This document shows, piece by piece, positions 1 through 9,156 of a DNA stretch of 64,000 nt. The stretch is from Candidatus Krumholzibacteriota bacterium (GTDB lineage Bacteria; Krumholzibacteriota; Krumholzibacteriia; Krumholzibacteriales; Krumholzibacteriaceae), in assembly GCA_016932415.1 (NCBI GenBank), contig JAFGCX010000010.1, positions 62,001 to 126,000 on the forward strand. Reading direction: 5' to 3'. The translations under genes were made by a program, and so were the position numbers. The number at the start of each line of letters is the position of its first letter. The first letter of the stretch is position 1. Under the pieces are notes generated by a model that saw only the letters and a list, made by a program, of their open reading frames with translations, made no database searches and was not told where the DNA came from.

Positions 1-2
1 CA

Positions 3-341
3 TACCAGGGTTGGGCGAGAGGACTTGGGGAGGAACTTGTAATCGAACTTAACAGGTTCGCCGTCGGCCAGGCCGTTCCCGACCTGACATTTCTGTTCGA
101 TCTGGGCGTCGAAGAAGGGTTCAGAAGGGGTCCGGACAAGAGAGAATCGAACGGGGTTCGAAAACGAGACAGGCTCGAGAGAGAGGATATAGCATTCCAC
201 GAGAAGGTCAGGGAAGGTTATCTGAGGATCGCGGGCAGAGAGAAACAAAGGATCGTAGTCATCGACGCTATTCTTCCCCTTGATTCAGTCGTCGACTCTG
301 TTTTCCGGAACATCAGGGCTCGCATGGACGTACAATCATAG
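3..341 (+). CDS. tmk: Thymidylate kinase, C-terminal part (5' end outside window)
   Basis: The first 113 codons of the window are the end of a P-loop dTMP kinase, which phosphorylates dTMP to dTDP in the cytoplasm. The reading frame enters from the left edge, so the Walker A part is missing. Seen: YQGWARGLG, PDLTFLFDL (the P-D-x-T segment after the DR(Y/S) region), a lid-like stretch with RDRLERED, then FHEKVREGYL, an order typical of the Tmk C-terminal half. The frame closes with TAG. About 180 nt without a recognisable gene separate it from the protease gene, so the two need not be cotranscribed. Confidence 0.85.
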   Translation, partial: YQGWARGLGEELVIELNRFAVGQAVPDLTFLFDLGVEEGFRRGPDKRESNGVRKRDRLEREDIAFHEKVREGYLRIAGREKQRIVVIDAILPLDSVVDSVFRNIRARMDVQS

Positions 342-536
342 AAGGGTTGAGGAAAAACCCGGAAAAGAAGCATACGTCGGCGGGGAGTATTAAAATGGTT
401 GTTCAACCCGCGGCCGGGGTATATATTTTTATTCAGCAGTCCTGAAAAAGGGATTAAAACGGATCGGTCCGGGATGGCGATCGCTCTGATCAGGATATGA
501 CAGTGACATCCGAACGACATAATGGAGGTCTCTATT

Positions 537-2102
537 TTGAAGTTTAATAAAAAAGTCATCATCACACTGGTTTTCCTGATCGTAATAGCTGCCGGCTCAT
601 TCTTCGTGTGGGCCTCCGATCAGCGGGAAAAGAACGAGGAACTTGAATATGAACATCTTAATCGCTTCCGGGACGTAATGGTCAGGATTCTTGACTACTA
701 TGTCGAGGAAAAGGAATTCAAGGAGCTCATAGACGCCGCTATAGCGGGCATGCTCGAAGAACTTGACGTCCATTCCGTCTATCTCGATCAGCAGGAGTAC
801 GAAAACCTTATGATCGATACGGAAGGTGAATTCGGCGGTCTGGGTATTCAGATCGTCGTAAGGGAAGATTATCCCACGGTGATCTCCCCCATAGACGATA
901 CTCCCGCTTCGAGACTCGGCATTCAGGGGGGAGACAAGATTGTCGATATAGAGGGGGAATCGACCAAGGGGTGGAGTTCCGAGGATGCTGTCAAAAAACT
1001 CAGGGGAAGGCCGGGTACCCAGGTCAACATAAAGATAGGGCGCGAGGGGCTTGATGAGTCTATTCCGTTTACGATCACCCGCGAGATAATCAAGGTCCCG
1101 AGTATTACATATTCGACGATACTCGATGATGTCGGATACGTAAGGATAGCACGTTTCGCCAAAAAGACCGCCGCCGAACTGAGCAGTATTCTAAGAGAGT
1201 TCGAGAAAGAGAATACCAAAGGGGTTATTCTCGATCTTCGCGGTAATCCCGGCGGGCTTCTTTCGGCGGCATTCGAGGTTTCGGATCTCTTCCTCGACAG
1301 GAACAAGCTTATCGTCTATACGGAAAGCCGTATTCCCGAGAGCAACCAGAAATTTAATTCAAACGCTAGAAATCTCCATGGCAGCTACCCGATCGTCATA
1401 TTGATCAACGGAGGTAGTGCTTCGGCGTCCGAGATCGTTGCCGGAGCTCTCCAGGACTGGGATCGAGCAGTCATCGTCGGCCAGACCTCTTTTGGAAAGG
1501 GATCGGTCCAGACAGTCTTCAAGGTGGGAGAACACGACGCGTTAAAGCTGACGACGCAGAAGTATTTTACGCCAAGCGGCAGATGCATACACAAAGATTA
1601 CGATGAGAACGGTGATGTCATAAAGAACGAAGATTCTGAAAAGGAATATTACACCGCATCTGGCAGGGTGGTATACGGCGGCGGCGGGATATCTCCCGAC
1701 TGGAAGATAGAGCTCCCCGAGTTCACTGAATTCCAGAGAAAACTCGAGATCAGGTCGGTTTTCTTCAGCTTCGCGGTCCATTATACGGCATATAACGTAG
1801 TGGGAGAGGATTTCGTGGTCGATGACAGCGTGGTAGAGGAGTTCAAGGCTCACCTTGCGGAAAAGGAAATAGAAAATACATCTGAAGAATGGACCGATGA
1901 GAATTCCGATTATATAAGGAGGGCGATCAGACGCGAGATATTCCGCAAGCTCTATGGCACAAAGGGAGCATATATAGCGACCCTCGACAGGGATGAGGAA
2001 GTCGTAAAGGTCCTCGAAATGTTCAGGCAGGCCGGAACTCTCGACAAGATGTTCTCCTATGTTGCCGAACACCGGAAAGCAGCCGCAACGGAGGATAAGT
2101 GA
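537..2102 (+). CDS. S41 family C-terminal processing peptidase (CtpA/Prc-like)
   Basis: A secreted or membrane-anchored serine protease with a Ser-Lys dyad, expected to trim C-termini of envelope proteins. An N-terminal hydrophobic segment (about residues 8-25) is followed by a helical region, a PDZ domain (about 80-165, with GGLGIQI and GDKIVDIEG) and the S41 core. Nucleophile motif GSASASE lies at about residues 293-299 and the general-base lysine is in FGKGSVQ shortly after. An extra C-terminal region of about 130 residues follows. I chose TTG at 537 because a perfect GGAGG lies 8 nt upstream; the in-frame ATG at 522 would overlap that site. The stop overlaps the GTG start of the next gene, so the two are translationally coupled. 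Confidence 0.88.
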   Translation: MKFNKKVIITLVFLIVIAAGSFFVWASDQREKNEELEYEHLNRFRDVMVRILDYYVEEKEFKELIDAAIAGMLEELDVHSVYLDQQEYENLMIDTEGEFGGLGIQIVVREDYPTVISPIDDTPASRLGIQGGDKIVDIEGESTKGWSSEDAVKKLRGRPGTQVNIKIGREGLDESIPFTITREIIKVPSITYSTILDDVGYVRIARFAKKTAAELSSILREFEKENTKGVILDLRGNPGGLLSAAFEVSDLFLDRNKLIVYTESRIPESNQKFNSNARNLHGSYPIVILINGGSASASEIVAGALQDWDRAVIVGQTSFGKGSVQTVFKVGEHDALKLTTQKYFTPSGRCIHKDYDENGDVIKNEDSEKEYYTASGRVVYGGGGISPDWKIELPEFTEFQRKLEIRSVFFSFAVHYTAYNVVGEDFVVDDSVVEEFKAHLAEKEIENTSEEWTDENSDYIRRAIRREIFRKLYGTKGAYIATLDRDEEVVKVLEMFRQAGTLDKMFSYVAEHRKAAATEDK

Positions 2103-2764
2103 ACGAAAAAACAGCAATCGTCTGCGACTTTGACGGTACGATCACGGTCAGGGATGTGGGCCATCATTTTTTCGGAAAGTTTGTGCGCGACAGGGCCCTC
2201 TGGGAAGACACTCTCGAAAAATGGAAGATCGGGTTGATCTCATCAAGAGAGTGCCTGTTGAAGGAACTCGAACTGATCGATGCCGGAAGGGAAGATCTCG
2301 ACCGGTTCATAGAGAAGGAGAGTTTCGATCCTTACTTCAAGGATTTCATCGATTTCTGCGACAGAAACGATTTTGAGTTCGTTATTCTAAGCGACGGACT
2401 CGATTATTATATAGATTCGATGCTGATGGACAGGGGTTTTGGATATCTTGACTACAGGGCGAACCATGTCGTCTTCGACGAGGGGAAGATATCGAATATC
2501 GAATTCCCATATTTCAATACCTGCGATTGTACCCTGTGCGGCAACTGCAAGAAATTTCATCTTGATCAGCTTAAAAAGAAGGGATACAAGACAGTATATA
2601 TAGGAAACGGTTATAGCGACCGGTGCCCGGCTGAACACGCCGACATCATTTTCGCAAAGGATGATCTTCTTTCCCACTGCAGGCAGAAGAAACTCGATCA
2701 CGTAAAATTCAGTAATTTCCGGGATGTCGAGCGGGAACTTACCAGCCACCTTTACCGGGAATAA
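2099..2764 (+). CDS. HAD-superfamily phosphatase, MtnX-like
   Basis: A 221-residue phosphatase of HAD subfamily IB. Motif I is DFDGTI at about residues 11-16, motif II is the ILSDG region, and the acidic motif III lies in YIGNGYSDRCPAEHAD. A cysteine cluster, CDCTLCGNCK, sits in the middle, as in MtnX-type proteins that hydrolyse 2-hydroxy-3-keto-5-methylthiopentenyl-1-phosphate in methionine salvage. No other methionine-salvage gene is nearby, so the substrate is an inference. The GTG start overlaps the TGA of the upstream protease gene (GTGA). It converges on the reverse-strand gene that ends at 2778. Confidence 0.72.
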   Translation: MNEKTAIVCDFDGTITVRDVGHHFFGKFVRDRALWEDTLEKWKIGLISSRECLLKELELIDAGREDLDRFIEKESFDPYFKDFIDFCDRNDFEFVILSDGLDYYIDSMLMDRGFGYLDYRANHVVFDEGKISNIEFPYFNTCDCTLCGNCKKFHLDQLKKKGYKTVYIGNGYSDRCPAEHADIIFAKDDLLSHCRQKKLDHVKFSNFRDVERELTSHLYRE

Positions 2765-2777
2765 TGAAACATCCTGT

Positions 2778-3164
2778 TCACGCGCCCGGCTCGGTCTCAT
2801 CCATAATGTCTTCGTGGTGCTTTCTCATGGCGTCAGTGTACAGCCTGCTTATATATCCTATAAGATCGAAGATGGCGCGATCGCTGATCTCTTCTTCCGA
2901 TCGAAGATCTTTCATCCTCTCCATTACATCGGTCAGGTCATTTTGCGTGACGATCCCGCTCTTGTAACAACTCCAGAATTTATCGAGCGTATATGAAAGA
3001 TCCTCTCCATATTTTTCATTCAACTGGGGAGTAAGCGCCGAGGAGATCGCCTCTCCCTGGCGGTAATAGACCTTTCTGGAAATATCGCCTCTCAGCATGA
3101 AAAGGGCCGCTATGGCCAAGATGACCAGAGCGATCAATATTATCACCGTAACGCGCGTCGACAT
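2778..3164 (-). CDS. Small membrane-anchored protein of unknown function
   Basis: A 128-residue protein with one N-terminal transmembrane helix (about residues 6-24, strongly hydrophobic and free of charge) followed by a charged, mostly helical cytoplasmic or periplasmic domain. No family is recognised. It lies downstream of the alpha/beta hydrolase gene on the same strand with a 22-nt gap, so they may form a two-gene operon. A purine-rich ribosome-binding site (GGAGGAAAG on the minus strand) precedes the ATG. Confidence 0.6.
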   Translation of the reverse strand: MSTRVTVIILIALVILAIAALFMLRGDISRKVYYRQGEAISSALTPQLNEKYGEDLSYTLDKFWSCYKSGIVTQNDLTDVMERMKDLRSEEEISDRAIFDLIGYISRLYTDAMRKHHEDIMDETEPGA

Positions 3165-3186
3165 TCTCTTTCCTCCTCGAAATATA

Positions 3187-4080
3187 TCATAAGGTCTTCA
3201 TGAACCAGGCTGTCGTAAGGGAAATAGCCTTTTCCAGACCTTCCGTCACCAGGGTGCCCGGGCTGTTTCTAACACCGAAAGTGTGTCCGCAGCCTTCTAT
3301 GATCTCCATTCTTATATTATTCGATCCTTCCCGCGAGATAAATCTTTGAGCCTCCCGCAGAGTCACTGCCGCGTCCCGCCTGCCATGAATAATAAGATAC
3401 GGGATTGAGAGCCTGGAAGCTCTTTCCGGAAGATCATATAATTTTTTTCGTCTGTCTATATCTTCATAATATGAATAGTCGAGCCAGAGTTCCCCTTCAG
3501 CCCTGAGATCCCTGAAAGTGAGCCTGCCGGTCCGTTTCCATTCTTCCTTGCGCCTCTGTGAATATCTGTCGAGATTGGATGGCGACGACCAGGTGACGAG
3601 GGATCTTATACCGGGAATCGAGGAACAGACGAGAAGGGAAACGGCGCCTCCCCGGCTGTGACCAAGCAGTCCGATACGGTTCCTGTCTATATTGACAGGC
3701 AGCAGACCGGAGGCCGCGAAACGGCAGACAGCCTCGAGATCGGCTATTTCACTCGACACGGTGTTTGCCGCGAACTCTTCCGGTCTTGTGATCATGCCTG
3801 TCGCCCGGTCCGTGCCGTTATGGGAGAAATCGAATATAAGCGTGTGAAATCGATCGGATGAGAGGCGTTTCGAGACAACAGGGAAAAACCCCCAGCGGCT
3901 GTATCCGAGAAATCCATGTGAGATTATTATAAGTGGCATTGGTTCTTCGGGTGCGCAGCTTCTCAGGTCGGCAAAGAGGGTGGTCCCTCCCGGAGCGCTG
4001 ATCCTTATCTCTTTCTCGTACAGTCGTATCTTTTCTTGCTTGCCCTGCACCGGATATCGTCCTTTCGAAAAACCGTTCAA
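3187..4080 (-). CDS. Alpha/beta hydrolase (serine esterase/peptidase-like)
   Basis: A 297-residue alpha/beta-hydrolase fold protein of the dienelactone hydrolase/acyl-peptidase-like type. Seen: oxyanion-hole segment SHGFLGYSRWG, nucleophile elbow GHSRGG (G-x-S-x-G), a lid-like insertion with YSYYEDIDRR, the IHGRRDAAV acid segment and the catalytic histidine in GCGHTFG. No signal peptide, so probably cytoplasmic. The longest frame starts with TTG at 4080, but the GTG at codon 11 (4050) has a better AAAGGA site and may be the true start. Substrate unknown. Confidence 0.75.
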   Translation of the reverse strand: MNGFSKGRYPVQGKQEKIRLYEKEIRISAPGGTTLFADLRSCAPEEPMPLIIISHGFLGYSRWGFFPVVSKRLSSDRFHTLIFDFSHNGTDRATGMITRPEEFAANTVSSEIADLEAVCRFAASGLLPVNIDRNRIGLLGHSRGGAVSLLVCSSIPGIRSLVTWSSPSNLDRYSQRRKEEWKRTGRLTFRDLRAEGELWLDYSYYEDIDRRKKLYDLPERASRLSIPYLIIHGRRDAAVTLREAQRFISREGSNNIRMEIIEGCGHTFGVRNSPGTLVTEGLEKAISLTTAWFMKTL

Positions 4081-4178
4081 ATGGCAATATACCTTATCGG
4101 GCTTTCAAATGCCATCCTTGCAAAGAACGCGGTGGTAAAGTATTATCTCTTAAGTGATACTATAATGGAGGTCGGCTT

Positions 4179-5012
4179 TTGAGAAAAAGAATAATAACAG
4201 GGATATTACTGACGGTTGTGCTTCTCTTTGTGGCGAGGAGAATATCGACGAACCGACCCGATATGCTTGAGGTAAGCGCCGGTGAAGTGACTCTGAGTCA
4301 CACGAGCGTATTCGAGCAGGTCGGAGAGGGTACGCCTGTCCTGATCGTCGAGACAATTTCGGGACACGCTGAGATACGGGGCCTGGAAATCGTGTATTCG
4401 CTGCCTGGTGAGGAGGACGGGATCAGAAAAAATATGGAAAGATCAAGCGATGGTGACTGGGTAGGAGTACTTCCCGGAATGTCCAAAGGGAAAAGGCTCC
4501 GGTACTATTTTGAAGCTCTCGCCTCTGATGGGGAAGTGATTAGGATCCCGGAAGAAAAGAGTGCCGGGCTTCTTATAAAATACAAGGGGGAAGTCTCTTC
4601 GGCCGTACTGGTCTTTCATGTGATTTTCATGTTCGGGGCTTTTTTCTTCATGATAGAAGCGGCTCTCTCGGCTATCGGAATCTTATCCGCGGGAGAGAGT
4701 AAGAAGATGACGATCTTGATGGTAAGGTGGCTGATCTTCTTTACATTCATCGGTGGATGGCCCCTTGGTTTTATTCTCAACAGGCAGAGGTTCGGACCGG
4801 TATGGGAAGGGTTCCCCTTCGGATATGATATAACCGACAATAAAACGCAGATAATGTTTCTGTTATGGGCTGTCGTGACAATCCTTTCCTGGAGCAGTTT
4901 TATAGGAAAAGGTGAGGACGCCGACAGGATCGGCAGGAAAGGTTTCGCTGTATCCGTGCTGGCCGGTTTTTCCTTGAGCCTGGTGATCTTTCTTATTCCT
5001 CACAGCCTTTGA
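4179..5012 (+). CDS. Membrane protein of unknown function
   Basis: A 277-residue protein with an N-terminal membrane segment (about residues 5-20), a soluble region of about 120 residues that looks extracytoplasmic and beta-rich, then four hydrophobic helices (roughly 145-168, 182-200, 220-238 and 255-275). I recognise no family. The TTG start is preceded by GGAGG at good spacing, in a TATAATGGAGG context very like that of the S41 protease gene. It is divergent from the hydrolase gene and ends 15 nt before dus, with which it may be cotranscribed. Confidence 0.65.
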   Translation: MRKRIITGILLTVVLLFVARRISTNRPDMLEVSAGEVTLSHTSVFEQVGEGTPVLIVETISGHAEIRGLEIVYSLPGEEDGIRKNMERSSDGDWVGVLPGMSKGKRLRYYFEALASDGEVIRIPEEKSAGLLIKYKGEVSSAVLVFHVIFMFGAFFFMIEAALSAIGILSAGESKKMTILMVRWLIFFTFIGGWPLGFILNRQRFGPVWEGFPFGYDITDNKTQIMFLLWAVVTILSWSSFIGKGEDADRIGRKGFAVSVLAGFSLSLVIFLIPHSL

Positions 5013-5027
5013 TCAGGGAGAAGCAAG

Positions 5028-6029
5028 TTGGTTCCTGAGAGCCCGGGAAAAATGGACGACCTTTTCACGGTAAGCAGGGTCTGCCTGGCTCCGCTGGCCG
5101 GTTATTCCGACGCGCCTTACAGGCTGCTCTGTGGGGAAGCTGGGGCTGATTTCTGCGTGACGGAGATGGTAAGCGCCGATGGCCTGGCCAGGGGTGGGGA
5201 TAAAACGGAAAGGATCATCGACAGGATGAACGGTGAAGTTCCCCTGGGGATCCAGCTTTTCGGATCGAAACCGGAAGTTTTTGCCGAAGCCGCGGCGGTC
5301 GTGGCGGGCGGGGATTTCGCTTTTATAGATCTGAATTTCGGTTGTCCGGTAAAAAAAGTAATTAAAAAAAACGGTGGATCGGCGATCATGCGCGATCTTG
5401 GCCTGATGGAAAAGATATGTGCAGCAGTTGTCGAAACTGTCGATCTTCCTGTCACGGCAAAGATACGGAGCGGTTGGAACCGTATGGAAGAGAATTATAT
5501 GGAAGCGGGCAAGGTCGTCGAAGATGCCGGAGTGAAAGCGATAGTGATGCATCCAAGGTACCGAAGCCAGGGATTTTCGGGGAAGGCGGACTGGGAGCTT
5601 ATAGCAAGATTGAAAGAAACTGTATCGATTCCGGTGATAGCGAACGGCGACGTAAAAAGTGTTGATGATTACTTTGAGATCGTGGAATCGACGGGTTGCG
5701 CTCTTGTCATGATAGGAAGGGGAGCTCTTGGCGCGCCATCGATATTCCGCCAGATAAAGGAGAGGCTTCGGGGGAGCGAGGCACGGGAAGTCTCCATGGA
5801 CGAAACGGTCGATCTGCTTGAACGATTGTTCAGAATGGAGATAGAATGGAAAGGTGACCGGCTCGGGCTTCTCGAGATGAGGAAGTTCTACCGGTGGTTT
5901 CTCAGGGGTCATGAGGGAATGAAGGATTACAGGCGGAGACTCGCCGTAGCGGGACTTGCCGAAGAGGTATTGGAAATATTTTCAGATCTCAGGGAGGATA
6001 TTAAAAAAAGATGGAAGAGAACCGGATAA
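5028..6029 (+). CDS. dus: tRNA-dihydrouridine synthase
   Basis: An FMN-dependent enzyme that reduces uridine to dihydrouridine in tRNA, 333 residues, in the usual size range. Seen: LAPLAGYSDAPYR near the N-terminus, the FGCPVKKV segment containing the catalytic cysteine region, the GGSAIMRD segment, KIRSGW, and IANGDVKSVDD plus MIGRGALGAP in the FMN phosphate-binding part. The TTG at 5028 follows AGGGAGAA; an ATG at 5052 is an alternative. The 3' end overlaps larB by 19 nt, an arrangement that implies cotranscription. Confidence 0.9.
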   Translation: MVPESPGKMDDLFTVSRVCLAPLAGYSDAPYRLLCGEAGADFCVTEMVSADGLARGGDKTERIIDRMNGEVPLGIQLFGSKPEVFAEAAAVVAGGDFAFIDLNFGCPVKKVIKKNGGSAIMRDLGLMEKICAAVVETVDLPVTAKIRSGWNRMEENYMEAGKVVEDAGVKAIVMHPRYRSQGFSGKADWELIARLKETVSIPVIANGDVKSVDDYFEIVESTGCALVMIGRGALGAPSIFRQIKERLRGSEAREVSMDETVDLLERLFRMEIEWKGDRLGLLEMRKFYRWFLRGHEGMKDYRRRLAVAGLAEEVLEIFSDLREDIKKRWKRTG

Positions 6030-6787
6030 AGAGACTGCTCGAAGAGGTCGCATCTGGCAAAATGACTGCCGAAGAAGCGGTGGACAGGTTAAGGATCCTA
6101 CCATACGAGGATATAAAATATGCCAAGGTCGATCACCACAGGGCTCTGAGGCGGGGAGTGCCTGAAGTCATCTTCTGCCAGGGCAAGACTGACGAGCAGA
6201 TAATCGGAATAGCGGGAAAGATCATCGACCAGGGAGCAGATCTTCTGGCGACGAGATGCGATGCCTCAACGTTCTCGAGGATAGGAAAAAAGATTCCGGG
6301 AGCGGTCTTTCACAGTGAAGCCTCTCTTTTTGCCGTTGTTCAGAAGGAGATCGGCAGGAAAGGCAGAGTCGCGATTGTAAGCGCCGGGACTTCAGACCTT
6401 TCCGTTGCTGAAGAGGCTGCTTTCACCGCTTATTATTTCGGTTGTCAGGTCGATCGGTTCAACGATGTCGGCGTGGCCGGGATCCATCGTCTTTTTTCAT
6501 GCTGGGAGGATATCAGGAAGGCGGATGTGATAATCGTCGTCGCCGGCATGGAAGGGGCGCTTGCGAGCGTGGTGGCAGGTATAGCCGAATCACCAATCAT
6601 CGCTGTACCGACAAGCGTGGGATATGGAGCGAGTTTCGGAGGGCTTGCCGCTCTGCTTGCGATGCTGAACAGTTGCGCGGGTGGAGTCACAGTCGTAAAT
6701 ATCGATAACGGTTTCGGCGCGGCATACGCCGCCGCGATGATATGCAGGAAGATCTGCATGGGAGACCGGACGGAAAAAGGAGAATGA
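6011..6787 (+). CDS. larB: Nickel-pincer cofactor biosynthesis protein LarB
   Basis: LarB carboxylates nicotinic acid adenine dinucleotide and hydrolyses its phosphoanhydride, the first step in making the nickel-pincer cofactor of lactate racemase-type enzymes. The 258-residue protein shows an N-terminal helical part (EEVASGKMTAEEAV), GVPEVIFCQGKT, then the PurE-like core with VSAGTSDLSVAEEA and VPTSVGYGASFGG. It overlaps dus by 19 nt and is followed by larC after 87 nt. No larE or larA is present in this window, so the later sulfur-insertion step and the user enzyme must be elsewhere. Confidence 0.88.
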   Translation: MEENRIKRLLEEVASGKMTAEEAVDRLRILPYEDIKYAKVDHHRALRRGVPEVIFCQGKTDEQIIGIAGKIIDQGADLLATRCDASTFSRIGKKIPGAVFHSEASLFAVVQKEIGRKGRVAIVSAGTSDLSVAEEAAFTAYYFGCQVDRFNDVGVAGIHRLFSCWEDIRKADVIIVVAGMEGALASVVAGIAESPIIAVPTSVGYGASFGGLAALLAMLNSCAGGVTVVNIDNGFGAAYAAAMICRKICMGDRTEKGE

Positions 6788-6874
6788 TCCTGACCTGATC
6801 GCAATGACTTGCATGTTCCCGACCGATGGTAGGAGATCGATCCGGTAAGCGGTGGCGGGAGCGGGGATTCTAAC

Positions 6875-8119
6875 ATGGGGGATGAATTGAAAAGTAAAAT
6901 CAAAAAAAATCCGGGGATACTTCTGGTAGACCCCGCGGCCGGATTAAGCGGCGACATGTTTCTTGGATGTCTCTTTGCCCTCGGAGCTGATCCCAAAAAA
7001 GTTGCGGAGGCAGTTTCGAGCCTGCCGGGGCTTGAGCCTTTCAAGATCGTCTATGGCAGGGTAAAACGGCAGGGGATATCAGCCGTCAGGGCAAGGGTCG
7101 TCTGCGCCGATTCGGCAGGATCGAGAGATCTCAGAAAGATACTTTCAATGATCAAGAGAAGCGGCCTCGACGCTGATATCAAGGAAAAAGCTTCAAGGAT
7201 CTTCCGGGTTCTCGGGGAAGCTGAGGGAAAGATTCATGGAGTACCGATGGAAAAGGTGCATTTCCACGAGGTGGGCGCGGTAGATTCGATCGTCGATATA
7301 GTAGGAGCTGCTGTCGCGCTTGATCAACTCGGAAGCCCCGAACTGTACCACAGGCCGTTCAGGCTTGGAGGAGGCATGATATCGATATCCCACGGGCTCT
7401 TGCCGCTGCCCGCGCCTGCGACTGTCGAACTTCTCAGCGGCCGGACTGTCACGATGACCGGCGAGAAAGGGGAGATAGTGACTCCCACGGGAGCTGCGAT
7501 CATGAAAGCCCTTGCCTCGGAATTATCTCCCACGGAGTCTTTTTTGATCGGGAGGACAGTGTACTCGGTCGGTACGAGAGAATCAATCGATGGACCTGGC
7601 AGGTTGAGGATAATGGAGGCTGAAAGAACCGCAAAGGGAGCTTCGGTGGCGGTCATTAGAACGACGATCGATGATATGAATCCGGAGATATTCGGATATC
7701 TTCAGGAGAGACTTTTTAACGCGAATGCTCTTGATGTATATCTGACCCAGGTCGTTATGAAGAAAAACAGGCCGGGGACTCTTCTGACCGTGCTCTGTGA
7801 ACCGGAAGAAAGAGAGAAGATCGTCTCTATAATATTCTCAGAGAGTTCGACGATAGGGATGAGGATCAGTATCGAGCAGAGAGCGGAACTGGAAAGGTGG
7901 AAAGGGAAAGTAGAAACGCCTTATGGGACGATCGAACTGAAATGCGCCCGTCTGCCCGATGGTACGGTCCGCGTATCGCCTGAGTATGAATCGTGCAGGG
8001 TTGCGGCGATCAGTAGTGGTGAGCCGATAGGCGCGATATACGAATCGGCTAAAGCATGTCAGGGTCTGTCAGGAAAAGGCGAAAAGGTTCCGGTCAGGAT
8101 AGGAAAAAGGGTGAAGTGA
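6875..8119 (+). CDS. larC: Nickel-pincer cofactor biosynthesis protein LarC (nickel insertion)
   Basis: LarC is the CTP-dependent nickel insertase (cyclometallase) that finishes the nickel-pincer nucleotide. The 414-residue protein starts with VDPAAGLSGDMFLG, the family hallmark, and carries the histidine-containing HFHEVGAVDSIVD segment and a C-terminal domain beginning near TTIDDMNPEIFGY. Some lactobacilli need a programmed frameshift to join LarC1 and LarC2; here both halves are in one continuous frame. The stop overlaps the ATG of the lipoprotein gene (ATGA). Confidence 0.9.
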   Translation: MGDELKSKIKKNPGILLVDPAAGLSGDMFLGCLFALGADPKKVAEAVSSLPGLEPFKIVYGRVKRQGISAVRARVVCADSAGSRDLRKILSMIKRSGLDADIKEKASRIFRVLGEAEGKIHGVPMEKVHFHEVGAVDSIVDIVGAAVALDQLGSPELYHRPFRLGGGMISISHGLLPLPAPATVELLSGRTVTMTGEKGEIVTPTGAAIMKALASELSPTESFLIGRTVYSVGTRESIDGPGRLRIMEAERTAKGASVAVIRTTIDDMNPEIFGYLQERLFNANALDVYLTQVVMKKNRPGTLLTVLCEPEEREKIVSIIFSESSTIGMRISIEQRAELERWKGKVETPYGTIELKCARLPDGTVRVSPEYESCRVAAISSGEPIGAIYESAKACQGLSGKGEKVPVRIGKRVK

Positions 8120-8868
8120 TGAGGACGGCCACCATGATATCGGCGATATGCCTTGTTTTTTTCCTCTCCTGCTCTTCGACCAGACAACTGAGGACGGGGA
8201 AGGTCTATGAGAAAGTGATTACCCACAAGGTCGGTGCCGATGATACATGGGGATCGATAGCTGAATCATACTATGGTGACAGGGATCGGGCGGAGCAGCT
8301 TGCCGGATATAACGGGGCCGGTGATCTTGCGCCGCCTGAAAACGGTTCCGGTGTGAAGATCCCTATGAGCCGGAGCGATCTGGCCCAGTTCGACAGGAGG
8401 CTGGAAGCGGTCAGAAAGTATAATGATGGTATCGGTCTTGTCTCGGAGGGCAGGTTCAGGGAAGCTGTCGGAATATTCCAGGAAGCGCTCAGGATCAATC
8501 CTTCCTTTCCCGACGCATCGTTCAACCTCGCCGTTACATACCAGAGACTCTCCCTCTATAAAGATGCCGCCGAGGTTCTTGAAACCCTTGTTACCAGGGA
8601 AAAAGGTAATCCGGAATATTTTTATGCTCTGGGGGCTTCATATTTTCATATGAAAGATTATGTAAAAGCAAAACGATCATTCCAGGATGCCCTTGTTATT
8701 GATGGGGTTCACCTCAAATCGCTCTTTTCCCTCGCGGTCGTTTATGAGAAATCGGGCGATTACCAGGACGCGGAAAAATGCTGGGAAAAATATATCGGGG
8801 CAAGCGAAGAAGGACAGTGGATGGAAGAGGCGAAATCGCGTCTGCAGTCGCTTCGCGACATGAGATGA
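8119..8868 (+). CDS. Lipoprotein with LysM-like and TPR domains
   Basis: A 249-residue envelope protein. The N-terminus is a lipoprotein signal (hydrophobic stretch ending LSCSS, cysteine at about residue 16). It is followed by a LysM-like peptidoglycan-binding region (about 30-80, with TWGSIAESYYGD) and three to four TPR units (about 95-235, e.g. GRFREAVGIFQEALRINP and KAKRSFQDALVID). The start was set at the ATG overlapping the larC stop, because the longer frame begins inside larC. No link to nickel chemistry is visible; it may simply share the transcript. Confidence 0.75.
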   Translation: MRTATMISAICLVFFLSCSSTRQLRTGKVYEKVITHKVGADDTWGSIAESYYGDRDRAEQLAGYNGAGDLAPPENGSGVKIPMSRSDLAQFDRRLEAVRKYNDGIGLVSEGRFREAVGIFQEALRINPSFPDASFNLAVTYQRLSLYKDAAEVLETLVTREKGNPEYFYALGASYFHMKDYVKAKRSFQDALVIDGVHLKSLFSLAVVYEKSGDYQDAEKCWEKYIGASEEGQWMEEAKSRLQSLRDMR

Positions 8869-9087
8869 CCGGATCGATCACGAACCAATCATTAAATACG
8901 TAAAGTATTTTCCATTCCAGACGATTATCAATAACGCGACCGAAGAAATCCGTTACTCAGAGGGGTTCTCTGAAGAAAGACGGACCCATATAAAAAAATA
9001 ATGATTTCACGCGGGCTGGCCGACCGATGCTAATGGAACAGAGATTTGCAACAATCGGGGGAAATCGTGCCTGTCCGCGTTTTTTTA

Positions 9088-9116
9088 TTGACATCTTCAA
9101 GTAAAAGACATAAACT
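9088..9116 (+). promoter_or_regulatory. Sigma-70-type promoter for the Fic gene
   Basis: A perfect -35 TTGACA (9088-9093) is followed after 17 nt by TAAACT (9111-9116), which matches the -10 consensus at four of six positions. It lies about 100 nt upstream of the Fic start, in AT-rich DNA. Confidence 0.6.
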
Positions 9117-9139
9117 CACCCAATAATTAGTACAATATA

Positions 9140-9156
9140 TATTCTAAAATAGAATA
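9140..9156. promoter_or_regulatory. Perfect 7-bp inverted repeat, possible operator
   Basis: TATTCTA-AAA-TAGAATA lies about 25 bp downstream of the predicted -10 element, near the expected transcription start +15 to +35. A repressor bound here would block transcription. The Fic protein encoded next has a C-terminal winged-helix domain, so autoregulation is possible but unproven. Confidence 0.45.

Noticed and set aside
344-360. GGGTT...AACCC hairpin after thymidylate kinase as a terminator
   Set aside because: Only five base pairs and followed by purines, so too weak to call.
5013-5912. Reverse-strand open frame of about 300 codons opposite dus
   Set aside because: No ribosome-binding site or recognisable domain; dus on the plus strand has clear family motifs throughout.
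6875-8119. Programmed frameshift in larC, as in some lactobacilli
   Set aside because: LarC1 and LarC2 regions are in one uninterrupted frame, so no frameshift is needed.
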